From: Candidatus Pantoea varia
GTDB taxonomy: Bacteria; Pseudomonadota; Gammaproteobacteria; Enterobacterales; Enterobacteriaceae
Assembly: GCF_900115075.1 (NCBI RefSeq)
Contig: NZ_FOVG01000001.1
Coordinates: forward strand, 496,001-560,000
Direction of reading: 5' to 3'
DNA length: 64,000 nt
Below, piece by piece: positions 55,121 to 64,000 of the stretch. The notes under the pieces were generated by a model. That model saw nothing but the letters and a program-made list of their open reading frames with translations. It did no database searches and was not told the DNA's origin. Numbering within the stretch: the stretch's first letter is position 1; each line of letters begins with the position of its first letter. Made by a program: the position numbers and the translations under genes.

Positions 55121-56457
55121 GTGGATTTAAGTCACAGGCGATTTGGCTGTTCGGCAGCACCTGCTTTTCTGCAGTGCTGCAGGTTGCACAGCTGAGCTTT
55201 CTCGCCCGCAAACTGGAAACCCACGAGCTGGGACTGTTAGCCATCATCAACGCCATCCTGGCGGTGGCGGGGGTGCTGCAGGATATGGGGATGAGCAGTT
55301 ATCTGGTGCATCGCCAGAACATCACCCGTCGTGAGCAGAGCACCATCTACTGGGTGAACGTCTCACTCAGTTTATGCACCGGTCTGATCATGCTGCTGAT
55401 CGCCTTCCCGGTCTCCTGGTTCTATCATCTGCCGGAGCTGGTGGGTCTGATCATGCTGACCAGCCTGAACTTCCTGGTACTGGGGCATCTGTCGCAGTAT
55501 CAGGCGCACTACATCAAAACCAAGCGGATGGTCTCGCTGGCGAAGATTGAGATGGGCACCAAGCTGTTTGCCTTCCTCTGTGTGGTGGCGATGCTGGAGT
55601 TCACCTCGCTCACCGTAGCAGCGGCGATTCTCGGTCTGTTCATCAACGCCTTTACCCGCATCCTCTGCATGATTGCGCTGGGTGAGAAGTCATGGCGTCC
55701 GACCTGGGAGTTCGACAAAGCGACCTTCATCGGCGCGATTCGTTACGGCAGCTATCAGCTCGGCTCGCAGACCATTAATCAGCTGCGTACCCAGGCGGAT
55801 GCGCTGGTGGTGGGTAAAGTGATGGGCGCAGAGATGCTGGGTGTTTACTCGCTGGCGAAAGAGCTGGTGCTGCAACCGCTTAAACTGGTGACGCCGGTGA
55901 TTAACCGTCTGGCACTGCCACGTTTTGCTGAGAAGCAGCACGATGCTGAGCAACTGAAGAAGCTGTTCCTGAAAGGCACGCTGGGGATCATGCTCTTCAG
56001 CAGCGCGATGTATCTGGCGATTGGCATCCTGTCCCCCGTCATTGTGCGGGTACTTTATGGCGCGTCGCATGAGCAGGTCTATCACCTCATCCCGCTGATG
56101 CTGCTGTTTGGTATGCTGCGGCCGATGGGCGGGCTGACCGGGGCGATTTCGCAGGCCAACGGACGGACCAACGTTGAGTTCTACTGGAACATCGTGGCGA
56201 GTATTGTGGTGCTGGCGGTGCTGGCGACTACCTTTATCTGGCCGAACGTGCTCTATGTGGCGCTGACGCTCTCTATCTCGCAGATCCTGATCTCGGCACT
56301 GGCTCATCCGTTCTTCATCAAACCGGTCATTGGCATTCGGTTTATTCCTTATGCCCGGCAATGGGTGGCGGTGTCGGTGGTATTTGTCGGCATCATGTTG
56401 CTGGTGAATCACTTTAATCTGTTTGTGATGCCAGAGTGGTTTGAAGGCTGGCTCTGA
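55117..56457 (+). CDS. wzx: EPS repeat-unit flippase Wzx (AmsL type)
   Basis: A 446-residue MOP-superfamily flippase with about twelve membrane helices, moving undecaprenyl-linked repeat units across the inner membrane. The N-terminus GFKSQAIWLFGSTCFSAVLQVAQLSFLARKL and the internal RYGSYQLGSQTINQLRTQADALVVGKVMG are typical of the Wzx/WcaJ-locus exporters (RfbX/WzxC type). It starts with GTG, overlapping the amsK stop by four bases. It is the last gene of the EPS operon proper; a strong terminator follows. Confidence 0.92.
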   Translation: MSGFKSQAIWLFGSTCFSAVLQVAQLSFLARKLETHELGLLAIINAILAVAGVLQDMGMSSYLVHRQNITRREQSTIYWVNVSLSLCTGLIMLLIAFPVSWFYHLPELVGLIMLTSLNFLVLGHLSQYQAHYIKTKRMVSLAKIEMGTKLFAFLCVVAMLEFTSLTVAAAILGLFINAFTRILCMIALGEKSWRPTWEFDKATFIGAIRYGSYQLGSQTINQLRTQADALVVGKVMGAEMLGVYSLAKELVLQPLKLVTPVINRLALPRFAEKQHDAEQLKKLFLKGTLGIMLFSSAMYLAIGILSPVIVRVLYGASHEQVYHLIPLMLLFGMLRPMGGLTGAISQANGRTNVEFYWNIVASIVVLAVLATTFIWPNVLYVALTLSISQILISALAHPFFIKPVIGIRFIPYARQWVAVSVVFVGIMLLVNHFNLFVMPEWFEGWL

Positions 56458-56476
56458 TTACAGCGCAGATATATCA

Positions 56477-56504
56477 ACGGGCGACCTCAGGGTCGCCCGT
56501 TTTC
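56477..56504 (+). terminator. Terminator at the end of the EPS operon
   Basis: A perfect 10-bp GC-rich stem (ACGGGCGACC with GGTCGCCCGT, loop TCAG) is followed by TTTTC, 19 bases after the wzx stop. Confidence 0.88.
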
Positions 56505-56673
56505 ATTTATGGCTGGTCTCAGCGCTACGGCGACCAGAGATGAAAATAGCCGGGACAATATTCGATTACTGATTGTCTTTATTCAGTTTATGCCGTGGCT
56601 GGCAATGGGCAAAATGCCGAATTTCCATGTTATGACAGAGAGTTACTGTCCGCTTTTCAGATAAAGATTATAC

Positions 56674-56700
56674 TTGGACTTCCGGCCGATCCTGCATAAT
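56674..56700 (+). promoter_or_regulatory. Candidate galF promoter
   Basis: TTGGAC and CATAAT are separated by 15 bases, 36 bases before the galF start and downstream of the EPS terminator. The spacing is short, so the assignment is tentative. Confidence 0.4.
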
Positions 56701-56735
56701 CGACCCACATCTTCATTTTATTAAACGGAATAAAT

Positions 56736-57638
56736 ATGACCAAGCTTAAAGCAGTAATCCCGGTTGCGGGCCTCGGTATGCATATGCTCCCTGCGACTAA
56801 AGCCATTCCGAAAGAGATGCTGCCTGTCGTCGACAAACCGATGATCCAGTACATCATTGACGAGTGTGTTGCCGCGGGTATTAAAGAGATTGTGCTGGTC
56901 ACGCATGCCTCTAAAAATGCGGTAGAAAACCACTTCGACACCACCTATGAGCTGGAAGCGCTGCTCGAAGCACGCGTGAAGCGCCAGCTGTTGAGCGAAG
57001 TGCAGTCTATCTGCCCGCCAGGCGTAACGATCATGAACGTGCGTCAGGCACAGCCGCTGGGCCTGGGCCACTCGATTCTCTGCGCCCGTCCGATGATCGG
57101 TGATAACCCGTTCGTGGTTGTGCTGCCAGACATCCTGCTGGATGATTCTACCGCTGACCACATGCGCTACAACCTTGCGGCGATGGTTGCCCGTTTCGAA
57201 GAGACCGGCCACAGCCAGGTCCTGGCGCAGCATATGCCAGCGTCCGATCTCTCTGAGTACTCGGTGATTACCACCGAAGAGCCGATTGATCACCCAGGTG
57301 ACGTGAGTACCATTACCGATTTCGTTGAGAAGCCTGAAGATACTGCCGGACTGGGCTCTGACCTGGCTGCGGTAGGCCGCTATGTTCTTTCTGCTGATAT
57401 CTGGGCAGAACTGGAGCGCACTGAGCCAGGCGCGTGGGGCCGTATCCAGCTGACCGATGCGATTGCCAGCCTGAGCAAACATAAAACCGTTGATGTTTCG
57501 CTGCTGACCGGTCACAGTTTCGACTGCGGTCGTAAACTCGGATACATGCAGGCGTTTGTCTCTTACGGCTTGCGCAGCAACGCGCAGGGTCGTGATTTCC
57601 GCGAAGCTATCCAGACCATCCTCGCAAAACAAAAGTAA
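56736..57638 (+). CDS. galF: UTP-glucose-1-phosphate uridylyltransferase-like regulator GalF
   Basis: A 300-residue homologue of the UDP-glucose pyrophosphorylase GalU. The nucleotide loop reads [18 protein letters not shown], where GalU has Thr-Arg in place of Met-His; this substitution marks GalF, which has little activity itself and is thought to modulate GalU and UDP-glucose supply. Other family blocks are present: [25 protein letters not shown] and [11 protein letters not shown]. galF commonly flanks polysaccharide loci. It is separated from wzx by a terminator and has a possible promoter of its own. Confidence 0.94.
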   Translation: MTKLKAVIPVAGLGMHMLPATKAIPKEMLPVVDKPMIQYIIDECVAAGIKEIVLVTHASKNAVENHFDTTYELEALLEARVKRQLLSEVQSICPPGVTIMNVRQAQPLGLGHSILCARPMIGDNPFVVVLPDILLDDSTADHMRYNLAAMVARFEETGHSQVLAQHMPASDLSEYSVITTEEPIDHPGDVSTITDFVEKPEDTAGLGSDLAAVGRYVLSADIWAELERTEPGAWGRIQLTDAIASLSKHKTVDVSLLTGHSFDCGRKLGYMQAFVSYGLRSNAQGRDFREAIQTILAKQK

Positions 57639-57680
57639 TTTATTTGCCGCGTTCTGCGCGGCAGATTGAAAGGAGCTCAC

Positions 57681-58694
57681 ATGGCAATTTTAGTCACGGG
57701 CGGAGCAGGGTACATCGGCTCCCATACGGTACTGGCGCTGTTGCAGCGCGGTGATGATGTTGTGGTTCTGGATAACCTCTGCAATGCCTCACGTGAAGCG
57801 ATTAACCGCGTTGAGAAACTGGCGGGTAAAAAAGCGACCTTCGTTGAAGGTGATATCCGTGACCGCGCCTGTCTGCGTGATCTGTTCGCCTCAAACAGCA
57901 TTTCAGCCGTAATCCACTTCGCAGCGCTTAAAGCAGTCGGTGAATCAACCCGTATGCCGCTGGAGTACTACGAGAACAACGTCGCGGGCACCGTGGTGCT
58001 GCTGGAAGAGATGCGTGATGCCGGCGTCTGGAACTTCCTCTTCAGCTCCTCAGCGACCGTCTACGGCGCAGATGCCCCGGTTCCTTACGTTGAGACCACT
58101 CCGATTGGTGGCACCACCAGTCCTTACGGCACCTCTAAGCTGATGACCGAATTCGTGATGCGCGACTTCGCCAAAGCAGAGCCTAAGTTTAAATCGATTG
58201 CCCTGCGTTACTTCAACCCGGTTGGCGCACATGAGTCAGGCGAAATCGGTGAAGATCCGGCCGGCATCCCGAACAACCTGCTGCCGTACATCGCGCAGGT
58301 TGCGATTGGTCGTCTGGAGAAGCTGGGCGTGTTTGGTGGCGATTACGATACGCCAGACGGCACCTGCCTGCGTGACTACATCCACGTGGTTGACCTAGCG
58401 GAAGGGCACCTGAAAGCGCTGGACCACCTCAGCAAAGTGGAAGGCTACACTGCCTTTAACCTGGGCGGCGGCAAAGGCATCTCCGTGCTGGAGATGATCA
58501 AAGCGTTTGAGAAGGCGTCTGGTAAGGCGATTCCCTTTGAGATTAAGCCACGTCGTGACGGCGACCTGCCTGCGTTCTGGGCCGATGCTTCACTGGCTAA
58601 CACGACGCTCGACTGGCGCGTGACGCGCGGCATTGATGAGATGATGCGCGATACGTGGAACTGGCAGAGCAAGAACCCGGATGGGTTTCGGTAG
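57681..58694 (+). CDS. galE: UDP-glucose 4-epimerase
   Basis: A 337-residue NAD-dependent epimerase interconverting UDP-glucose and UDP-galactose, giving the galactose donor for the EPS. It shows the Rossmann loop TGGAGYIGSH, the catalytic FSSSATVYG with its Ser/Thr and the YGTSK Tyr-Lys pair, and RYFNPVGAHESG. The frame opens at 57666, but AAAGGAG lies six bases before the ATG at 57681. It follows galF by 42 bases and ends at a strong terminator. This is a cluster-borne copy; whether a gal-operon galE also exists cannot be seen. Confidence 0.95.
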   Translation: MAILVTGGAGYIGSHTVLALLQRGDDVVVLDNLCNASREAINRVEKLAGKKATFVEGDIRDRACLRDLFASNSISAVIHFAALKAVGESTRMPLEYYENNVAGTVVLLEEMRDAGVWNFLFSSSATVYGADAPVPYVETTPIGGTTSPYGTSKLMTEFVMRDFAKAEPKFKSIALRYFNPVGAHESGEIGEDPAGIPNNLLPYIAQVAIGRLEKLGVFGGDYDTPDGTCLRDYIHVVDLAEGHLKALDHLSKVEGYTAFNLGGGKGISVLEMIKAFEKASGKAIPFEIKPRRDGDLPAFWADASLANTTLDWRVTRGIDEMMRDTWNWQSKNPDGFR

Positions 58695-58712
58695 TTGAAA
58701 AAATCTGCAATC

Positions 58713-58738
58713 ACCCGGCTTTGGCCGGGTTTTTTTTT
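58713..58738 (+). terminator. Rho-independent terminator of galF-galE
   Basis: A perfect 7-bp stem (ACCCGGC with GCCGGGT, loop TTTG) runs into nine T, 18 bases past the galE stop. Confidence 0.95.
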
Positions 58739-59239
58739 GCCTGCGATAAGAGGAATTGTATATTCCTGACTCTCATCCTCACCTCAATGCCAGTTTGTGA
58801 CCGGATAATGACTGAATACGGAATTATCCTGGTCTGGCTTCAGTAGCGATTAATCACAATAACAGGTAATCCGACTCTGTGAAGAGGCGCAAAGCGTGAT
58901 TCTTCATACGCTACTATGCTGTTTAGTGATTGATTACATTTACCAATGCAGTGTGGGATCAATGTTTAGTCACTCTTAAGTTTTGTCAGTGGCAATCAAA
59001 GATTAGGCATATTATTTTTGCCGCACAAAATGTACTATTTGTAGTTATCCCGGAACCCGTATGCGATTGAATAAAATATAATCAGCGCATCGACAAGCTA
59101 ACCTGTGAGGGGAGGATTCCCGTCACACAGCGCATTGGTTGCTGCAAGCCAGGGGCGGTAGCGTGGCTATTTATTCGTAGTGAATAAAATTTGACCCGCT
59201 TATATGCATAGCATGTTTAAATTTGTTAGAGGATGTGGA
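58739..59239. promoter_or_regulatory. Promoter and leader region of the second polysaccharide operon
   Basis: About 500 bases without a supportable gene lie between the galE terminator and manC. The stretch is AT-rich from 58780 to 59090 and should contain the promoter. It ends with a JUMPstart/ops element about 75 bases before manC. No good RcsAB box was found. Confidence 0.7.
59128..59165 (+). promoter_or_regulatory. JUMPstart with ops element (O-antigen-type operon)
   Basis: A 38-base JUMPstart-like block begins CAGCGCATTGG and ends in GGCGGTAGCGTG (59154-59165), identical over the 12-base ops core to that before wceG. RfaH control of the manC operon is implied. Confidence 0.92.
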
Positions 59240-60655
59240 ATGTTACTTCCCGTAATCATGGCCGGAGGAACCGGCAGCCGTTTATGGCCCCTTTCCCGCG
59301 AACTTTACCCTAAGCAGTTTATCTGTCTGCATGGTGAGCACTCTATGCTGCAGGAGACGGTTAATCGTCTGAGCGGCGTCGAAGCACGCGCACCAATGGT
59401 AATCTGCAACGAGGAGCATCGTTTCCTGGTTGCCGAGCAGTTGCGACAAATTAACAAGCTATCTCATAACATTATTCTCGAACCGGTAGGACGCAACACC
59501 GCACCAGCGATTGCACTGGCAGCGCTGAATGCGGTAGAGCAGGGCGATGATCCGGTTCTGCTGGTGCTGGCCGCCGATCACGTGATTGAAGACCGTGCTG
59601 CGTTTCATCAGGCTATCAAAGTCGCTACCGCTTATGCCAAACAGGGCAAGCTGGTGACTTTCGGTATCGTGCCAACCGGTCCGGAAACGGGCTACGGTTA
59701 CATTCAGCGTGGCGAAGCGCTGCCTGGCGCAGAAAATGGTCCTTATCAGGTTCAGAGGTTTGTCGAAAAACCCAATCAGAGCACTGCTGAGCAGTACCTG
59801 GAATCCGGTGAATATTACTGGAACAGTGGCATGTTCATGTTCCGGGCTAAACGCTATCTGCAGGAGCTGGAGAAATTCCGACCGGATATTCTGGAAGCCT
59901 GCCGTCGCGCCATGGCTAACGTCAAAGAAGGCAACGACTTCATCAGCATCGATAAAGATGATTTTATCGCCTGTCCGGACGAGTCAGTAGACTACGCAGT
60001 CATGGAACAGACCGATGCCGCAGTGGTGGTTCCACTGGCGGCTGGCTGGAGTGATGTGGGTTCCTGGTCTGCACTGTGGGAAGTCAACGATAAAGATGCC
60101 CATGGTAACTCCCTGAAGGGTGACACCTTCCTGCATAACACCAAAAACTGCTACATCAACAGTGAAGATCAACTGGTTGCTGCCATTGGCGTTGAAAACC
60201 TGGTCATCGTGAATACAAAAGATGCTGTTCTGGTTGCGCGTAAAGATCAGGTTCAGGATGTTAAGCGTGTCGTTGAGTTCCTGAAAAACGAGTGCCGCAG
60301 CGAATACCGCCGCCACCGTGAAACTTACTGGCCATGGGGACGTTGTGATCTGGTAGTCAACACGGGTCGCTTCAACGTTAATCGCATCACCGTTAAGCCT
60401 GGTGAGGCCTTTGAGCTGCAGATGCACTATCACCGCACCGAACACTGGGTGATCCTCTCAGGCACAGCGAAAGTCACTATTCAGGATAAAACGCTGTTGC
60501 TGACAGAAAACCAGTCAACCTTTATTCCCATCGGCCACCCGCATACGTTAGAAAATCCAGGCAAAATTCCACTGGAACTGCTGGAAATTCAGTCGGGCTC
60601 TTACCTTGGTGACGACGACCTCATTTTGATTAAACAACAGTTTGCAAGTAAGTAA
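59240..60655 (+). CDS. manC: Mannose-1-phosphate guanylyltransferase / mannose-6-phosphate isomerase
   Basis: A 471-residue bifunctional enzyme making GDP-mannose from mannose-1-phosphate and GTP. The nucleotidyltransferase domain (about residues 1-285) opens [20 protein letters not shown] and has LYPKQF, FVEKPN and GWSDVGSW. The C-terminal cupin isomerase domain (about 320-470) has [17 protein letters not shown] with metal-binding His/Glu residues. The frame opens at 59204; AGAGGA six bases before the ATG at 59240 and the family start favour the shorter form. It is the first gene after the second ops element. Confidence 0.95.
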   Translation: MLLPVIMAGGTGSRLWPLSRELYPKQFICLHGEHSMLQETVNRLSGVEARAPMVICNEEHRFLVAEQLRQINKLSHNIILEPVGRNTAPAIALAALNAVEQGDDPVLLVLAADHVIEDRAAFHQAIKVATAYAKQGKLVTFGIVPTGPETGYGYIQRGEALPGAENGPYQVQRFVEKPNQSTAEQYLESGEYYWNSGMFMFRAKRYLQELEKFRPDILEACRRAMANVKEGNDFISIDKDDFIACPDESVDYAVMEQTDAAVVVPLAAGWSDVGSWSALWEVNDKDAHGNSLKGDTFLHNTKNCYINSEDQLVAAIGVENLVIVNTKDAVLVARKDQVQDVKRVVEFLKNECRSEYRRHRETYWPWGRCDLVVNTGRFNVNRITVKPGEAFELQMHYHRTEHWVILSGTAKVTIQDKTLLLTENQSTFIPIGHPHTLENPGKIPLELLEIQSGSYLGDDDLILIKQQFASK

Positions 60656-60669
60656 GGACTGACAAGATC

Positions 60670-62052
60670 ATGGCAGCACTGACCTGTTTTAAAGCTTATG
60701 ACATCCGTGGTGAGTTAGGCACTGAACTGAATGAAGACATCGCCTACCGCATTGGCCGTGCCTATGGCGAATTTATCCGCCCGAAAACGATCGTAGTGGG
60801 CGGCGATGTCCGCCTGACCAGCGAGTCGTTAAAGCTGGCACTGGCCAATGGACTGCGGGATGCGGGCACTGACGTGCTCGATATCGGTATGAGCGGAACA
60901 GAAGAGATCTACTTCGCGACTTTTCATTTAGGCATTGATGGCGGCATTGAAGTGACTGCCAGCCATAACCCGATGAACTACAACGGCATGAAACTGGTAC
61001 GGGAAGGTGCTCGCCCGGTCAGCGGCGACACCGGTCTGCGCGACGTTCAGCGACTGGCTGAAGCCAATGATTTTGCTCCGGTAGAAGAGAGCAAACGCGG
61101 CAGTTACAAACAGATTTCTGTACTGGATGCCTATGTTGATCATCTGATGGGTTACATCGACCTGAATAATTTCACTAAACCAATGAAGCTGGTGATCAAT
61201 TCAGGTAATGGTGCTGCGGGTCATATCATCGATGAGATTGAAAAACGCTTTGAGCAGGCCAAAGCGCCTGTGTCGTTTATCAAAGTACATCATGAAGCTG
61301 ACGGCAACTTCCCGAATGGTATCCCGAACCCGCTGCTGCCTGAATGTCGTAAAGACACTTCTGATGCGGTGCGTGAGCACCAGGCGGATATGGGTATCGC
61401 CTTCGACGGTGATTTTGACCGCTGTTTCCTGTTCGATGAGAATGCTGAGTTCATTGAAGGCTATTACATTGTTGGGCTGTTGGCCGAAGCATTCCTGAAA
61501 AAAGAAGCGGGTGCGAAAATCATTCACGATCCTCGCCTGACCTGGAACACCATTGATGTGGTGACCAAAGCCGGGGGTGTTCCTGTGATGTCTAAAACCG
61601 GTCATGCCTTCATCAAAGAGCGTATGCGTGAAGAAGATGCGGTTTATGGTGGTGAGATGAGTGCGCACCATTATTTCCGGGACTTTGCTTACTGCGACAG
61701 CGGCATGATTCCATGGCTGCTGGTGGCTGAATTGCTGGCAGTGAAAGGGGAGACGCTTTCCGGACTGGTGTCTGAAAGAATGAAAGCGTTCCCTTGCAGC
61801 GGTGAGATTAATTACAAAGTATCTAATGCAAAGTCGGTTATTGCAGCGTTGAAAGCTCAGTATCTTAGTTCTGCGATAGCCGAAGATAACACCGACGGTA
61901 TAAGCCTTGATTGCCAGGGCTGGAGATTCAACGTAAGGACTTCCAATACGGAACCTTTACTGCGACTCAACGTCGAAACTGAAGGCAATATTGAAGCCTT
62001 GAGTAAAATATTGAAAGAAATCGACTCCGTTATTAAAGCTACAACAGTTTAA
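60670..62052 (+). CDS. manB: Phosphomannomutase
   Basis: A 460-residue alpha-D-phosphohexomutase (ManB/CpsG type) converting mannose-6-phosphate to mannose-1-phosphate for ManC. The phosphoserine loop is [12 protein letters not shown], the metal site [12 protein letters not shown], the sugar-specificity loop [10 protein letters not shown], and the phosphate-binding loop near the C-terminus [12 protein letters not shown]. The ATG at 60670 follows manC by 14 bases. The GC content drops toward the 3' end, where the following genes become AT-richer. Confidence 0.95.
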   Translation: MAALTCFKAYDIRGELGTELNEDIAYRIGRAYGEFIRPKTIVVGGDVRLTSESLKLALANGLRDAGTDVLDIGMSGTEEIYFATFHLGIDGGIEVTASHNPMNYNGMKLVREGARPVSGDTGLRDVQRLAEANDFAPVEESKRGSYKQISVLDAYVDHLMGYIDLNNFTKPMKLVINSGNGAAGHIIDEIEKRFEQAKAPVSFIKVHHEADGNFPNGIPNPLLPECRKDTSDAVREHQADMGIAFDGDFDRCFLFDENAEFIEGYYIVGLLAEAFLKKEAGAKIIHDPRLTWNTIDVVTKAGGVPVMSKTGHAFIKERMREEDAVYGGEMSAHHYFRDFAYCDSGMIPWLLVAELLAVKGETLSGLVSERMKAFPCSGEINYKVSNAKSVIAALKAQYLSSAIAEDNTDGISLDCQGWRFNVRTSNTEPLLRLNVETEGNIEALSKILKEIDSVIKATTV

Positions 62053-62085
62053 TTACACATAGAGTTGATAATATTCATTTCCTAA

Positions 62086-63141
<1,056 letters not shown>

Positions 63142-63142
63142 T

Positions 63143-64000
63143 ATGACTAATGGCAAAAAAGCATTGATCACTGGGATCAAGGGCTTTACCGGCCAATATA
63201 TGGCAGCGGATTTATCCGCTGCCGGATATGAAGTTTATGGTTTCGGTTCAACTCCCGCCCAGAATTCATCACGCTATTTTCAGGTTGATCTGACTAACTC
63301 AGCTCAGGTAAAAAATGCTGTAGACAGTATTCAGCCAGACGTCGTTGTTCATCTTGCTGCCATCGCTTTTGTTGGGCATGCTGATCCGAACGCATTCTAT
63401 AATGTGAACCTTTGCGGTACGCGTAACCTGTTACAGGCGCTTAGCGAATCAGTAAAACTTCCAGACGCAGTTTTAATTGCAAGTAGTGCGAATGTTTACG
63501 GTAATAATACGCCGGGGAAATTAGCGGAGACAGTTCCTGCCAGACCCGCCAATGATTATGCGGTAAGCAAGCTGGCTATGGAGTATATGGCCAGCCTGTT
63601 TTATGAAAAATTGCCAATTATTATTACCCGGCCATTCAATTACACCGGCGCCGGTCAGGCAGAAAATTTCCTGATCCCAAAAATCGTCAAACATTTTCGT
63701 GAGAGAAAAGAAGTCATTGAGCTGGGCAACATAGATGTATGGCGTGATTTTTCCGATGTGCGTGACGTTGTTAAAAGCTATTCAGAATTGCTTCATTCCC
63801 GCTCATTTGGTCAGACGGTCAATGTCGCTTCAGGTAAAATGCACTCATTGAGGGAAGTCGTTGATCTCTGCCGATCCCTGACAGGCCATGATATTAAGAT
63901 TGAAGTTAATCCTGATTTTGTCAGGCCTAATGAAATTAAAGAACTTTGTGGCGATATCACTTTGCTCAGTAGCTTAGTCGGTGAGACTTCGTCTAAAATT
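63143..64000 (+). CDS. rmd: GDP-6-deoxy-D-mannose reductase-like (Rmd), 5' part
   Basis: The frame opens with ATG one base after the gmd stop and runs 286 codons to the window edge without a stop; roughly the last 20-40 residues are missing. It is an extended short-chain dehydrogenase with TGIKGFTGQYMA (NADPH loop), the catalytic SSANVYG, and YAVSK. RPFNYTGAGQ and ELGNIDVWRDFSDVRDV match Rmd-type reductases, which make GDP-D-rhamnose from the Gmd product. The epimerase features of GDP-L-fucose synthase are not seen. A C4-epimeric reductase (GDP-6-deoxy-D-talose) remains possible. Confidence 0.82.
   Translation, partial: MTNGKKALITGIKGFTGQYMAADLSAAGYEVYGFGSTPAQNSSRYFQVDLTNSAQVKNAVDSIQPDVVVHLAAIAFVGHADPNAFYNVNLCGTRNLLQALSESVKLPDAVLIASSANVYGNNTPGKLAETVPARPANDYAVSKLAMEYMASLFYEKLPIIITRPFNYTGAGQAENFLIPKIVKHFRERKEVIELGNIDVWRDFSDVRDVVKSYSELLHSRSFGQTVNVASGKMHSLREVVDLCRSLTGHDIKIEVNPDFVRPNEIKELCGDITLLSSLVGETSSKI

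Noticed and set aside
58800..58825. RcsAB box upstream of manC
   Set aside because: The best candidate (ACGGAATTATCCT) matches only about 9 of 13 positions.

Overview
The window looks like a chromosomal segment of an Erwiniaceae enterobacterium, most likely Pantoea. The backbone is enterobacterial: ahpF, thiMD, the rsp/ydfI cluster, yegS, trhP, baeRS-mdtABCD, yegD, dgcE, udk-dcd-asmA and yegH. Beside it lies an amylovoran/stewartan-type exopolysaccharide (EPS) cluster ordered as in Erwinia amylovora ams and Pantoea stewartii wce. The genus is inferred from gene content and order; no rRNA or other taxonomic marker is present.

Region 1 (1-6000): the 3' end of ahpF, an AEC-family permease and a small CxxC protein. 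Next is an AT-rich accessory pocket (about 2160-4240). It holds a degenerate TPP riboswitch with no gene behind it, a microcin-like precursor with a double-glycine-type leader and no visible immunity or export partner, and a decayed IS3-family transposase. The intact TPP riboswitch and thiM-thiD follow.

Region 2 (6000-12100, minus strand): a five-gene sugar-acid operon, rspA-rspB-MFS transporter-ydfI-rspR. A perfect-consensus CRP site lies upstream of rspA. The enzymes suggest interconversion of gulonate, fructuronate and mannonate, feeding 2-keto-3-deoxygluconate.

Region 3 (12100-39500): yegS and trhP, a short element with terminal inverted repeats, then the overlapping mdtABCD-baeSR envelope-stress and multidrug-efflux operon. 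After it come an aldo/keto reductase, an OprB-type porin, a second palindromic repeat, yegD, dgcE, a PAP2-family membrane protein, udk-dcd-asmA and yegH.

Region 4 (39500-58740): the EPS locus. It has a candidate RcsAB box and a JUMPstart/ops element, then a WbaP-type initiating transferase, Wza-Wzb-Wzc, an EpsG-type polymerase, four glycosyltransferases, a Tat-signal WceF/AmsF tailspike-like protein, a pyruvyltransferase-family protein and Wzx. galF and galE follow for UDP-sugar supply. Several intercistronic gaps carry GC-rich hairpins, including a strong intrinsic terminator after wzc. This fits RfaH antitermination from the ops site.

Region 5 (58740-64000): a second JUMPstart/ops element opens another surface-polysaccharide operon: manC, manB, gmd and an rmd-like reductase cut by the window end. 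This set makes GDP-mannose and probably GDP-D-rhamnose, so it is likely the start of the O-antigen locus.
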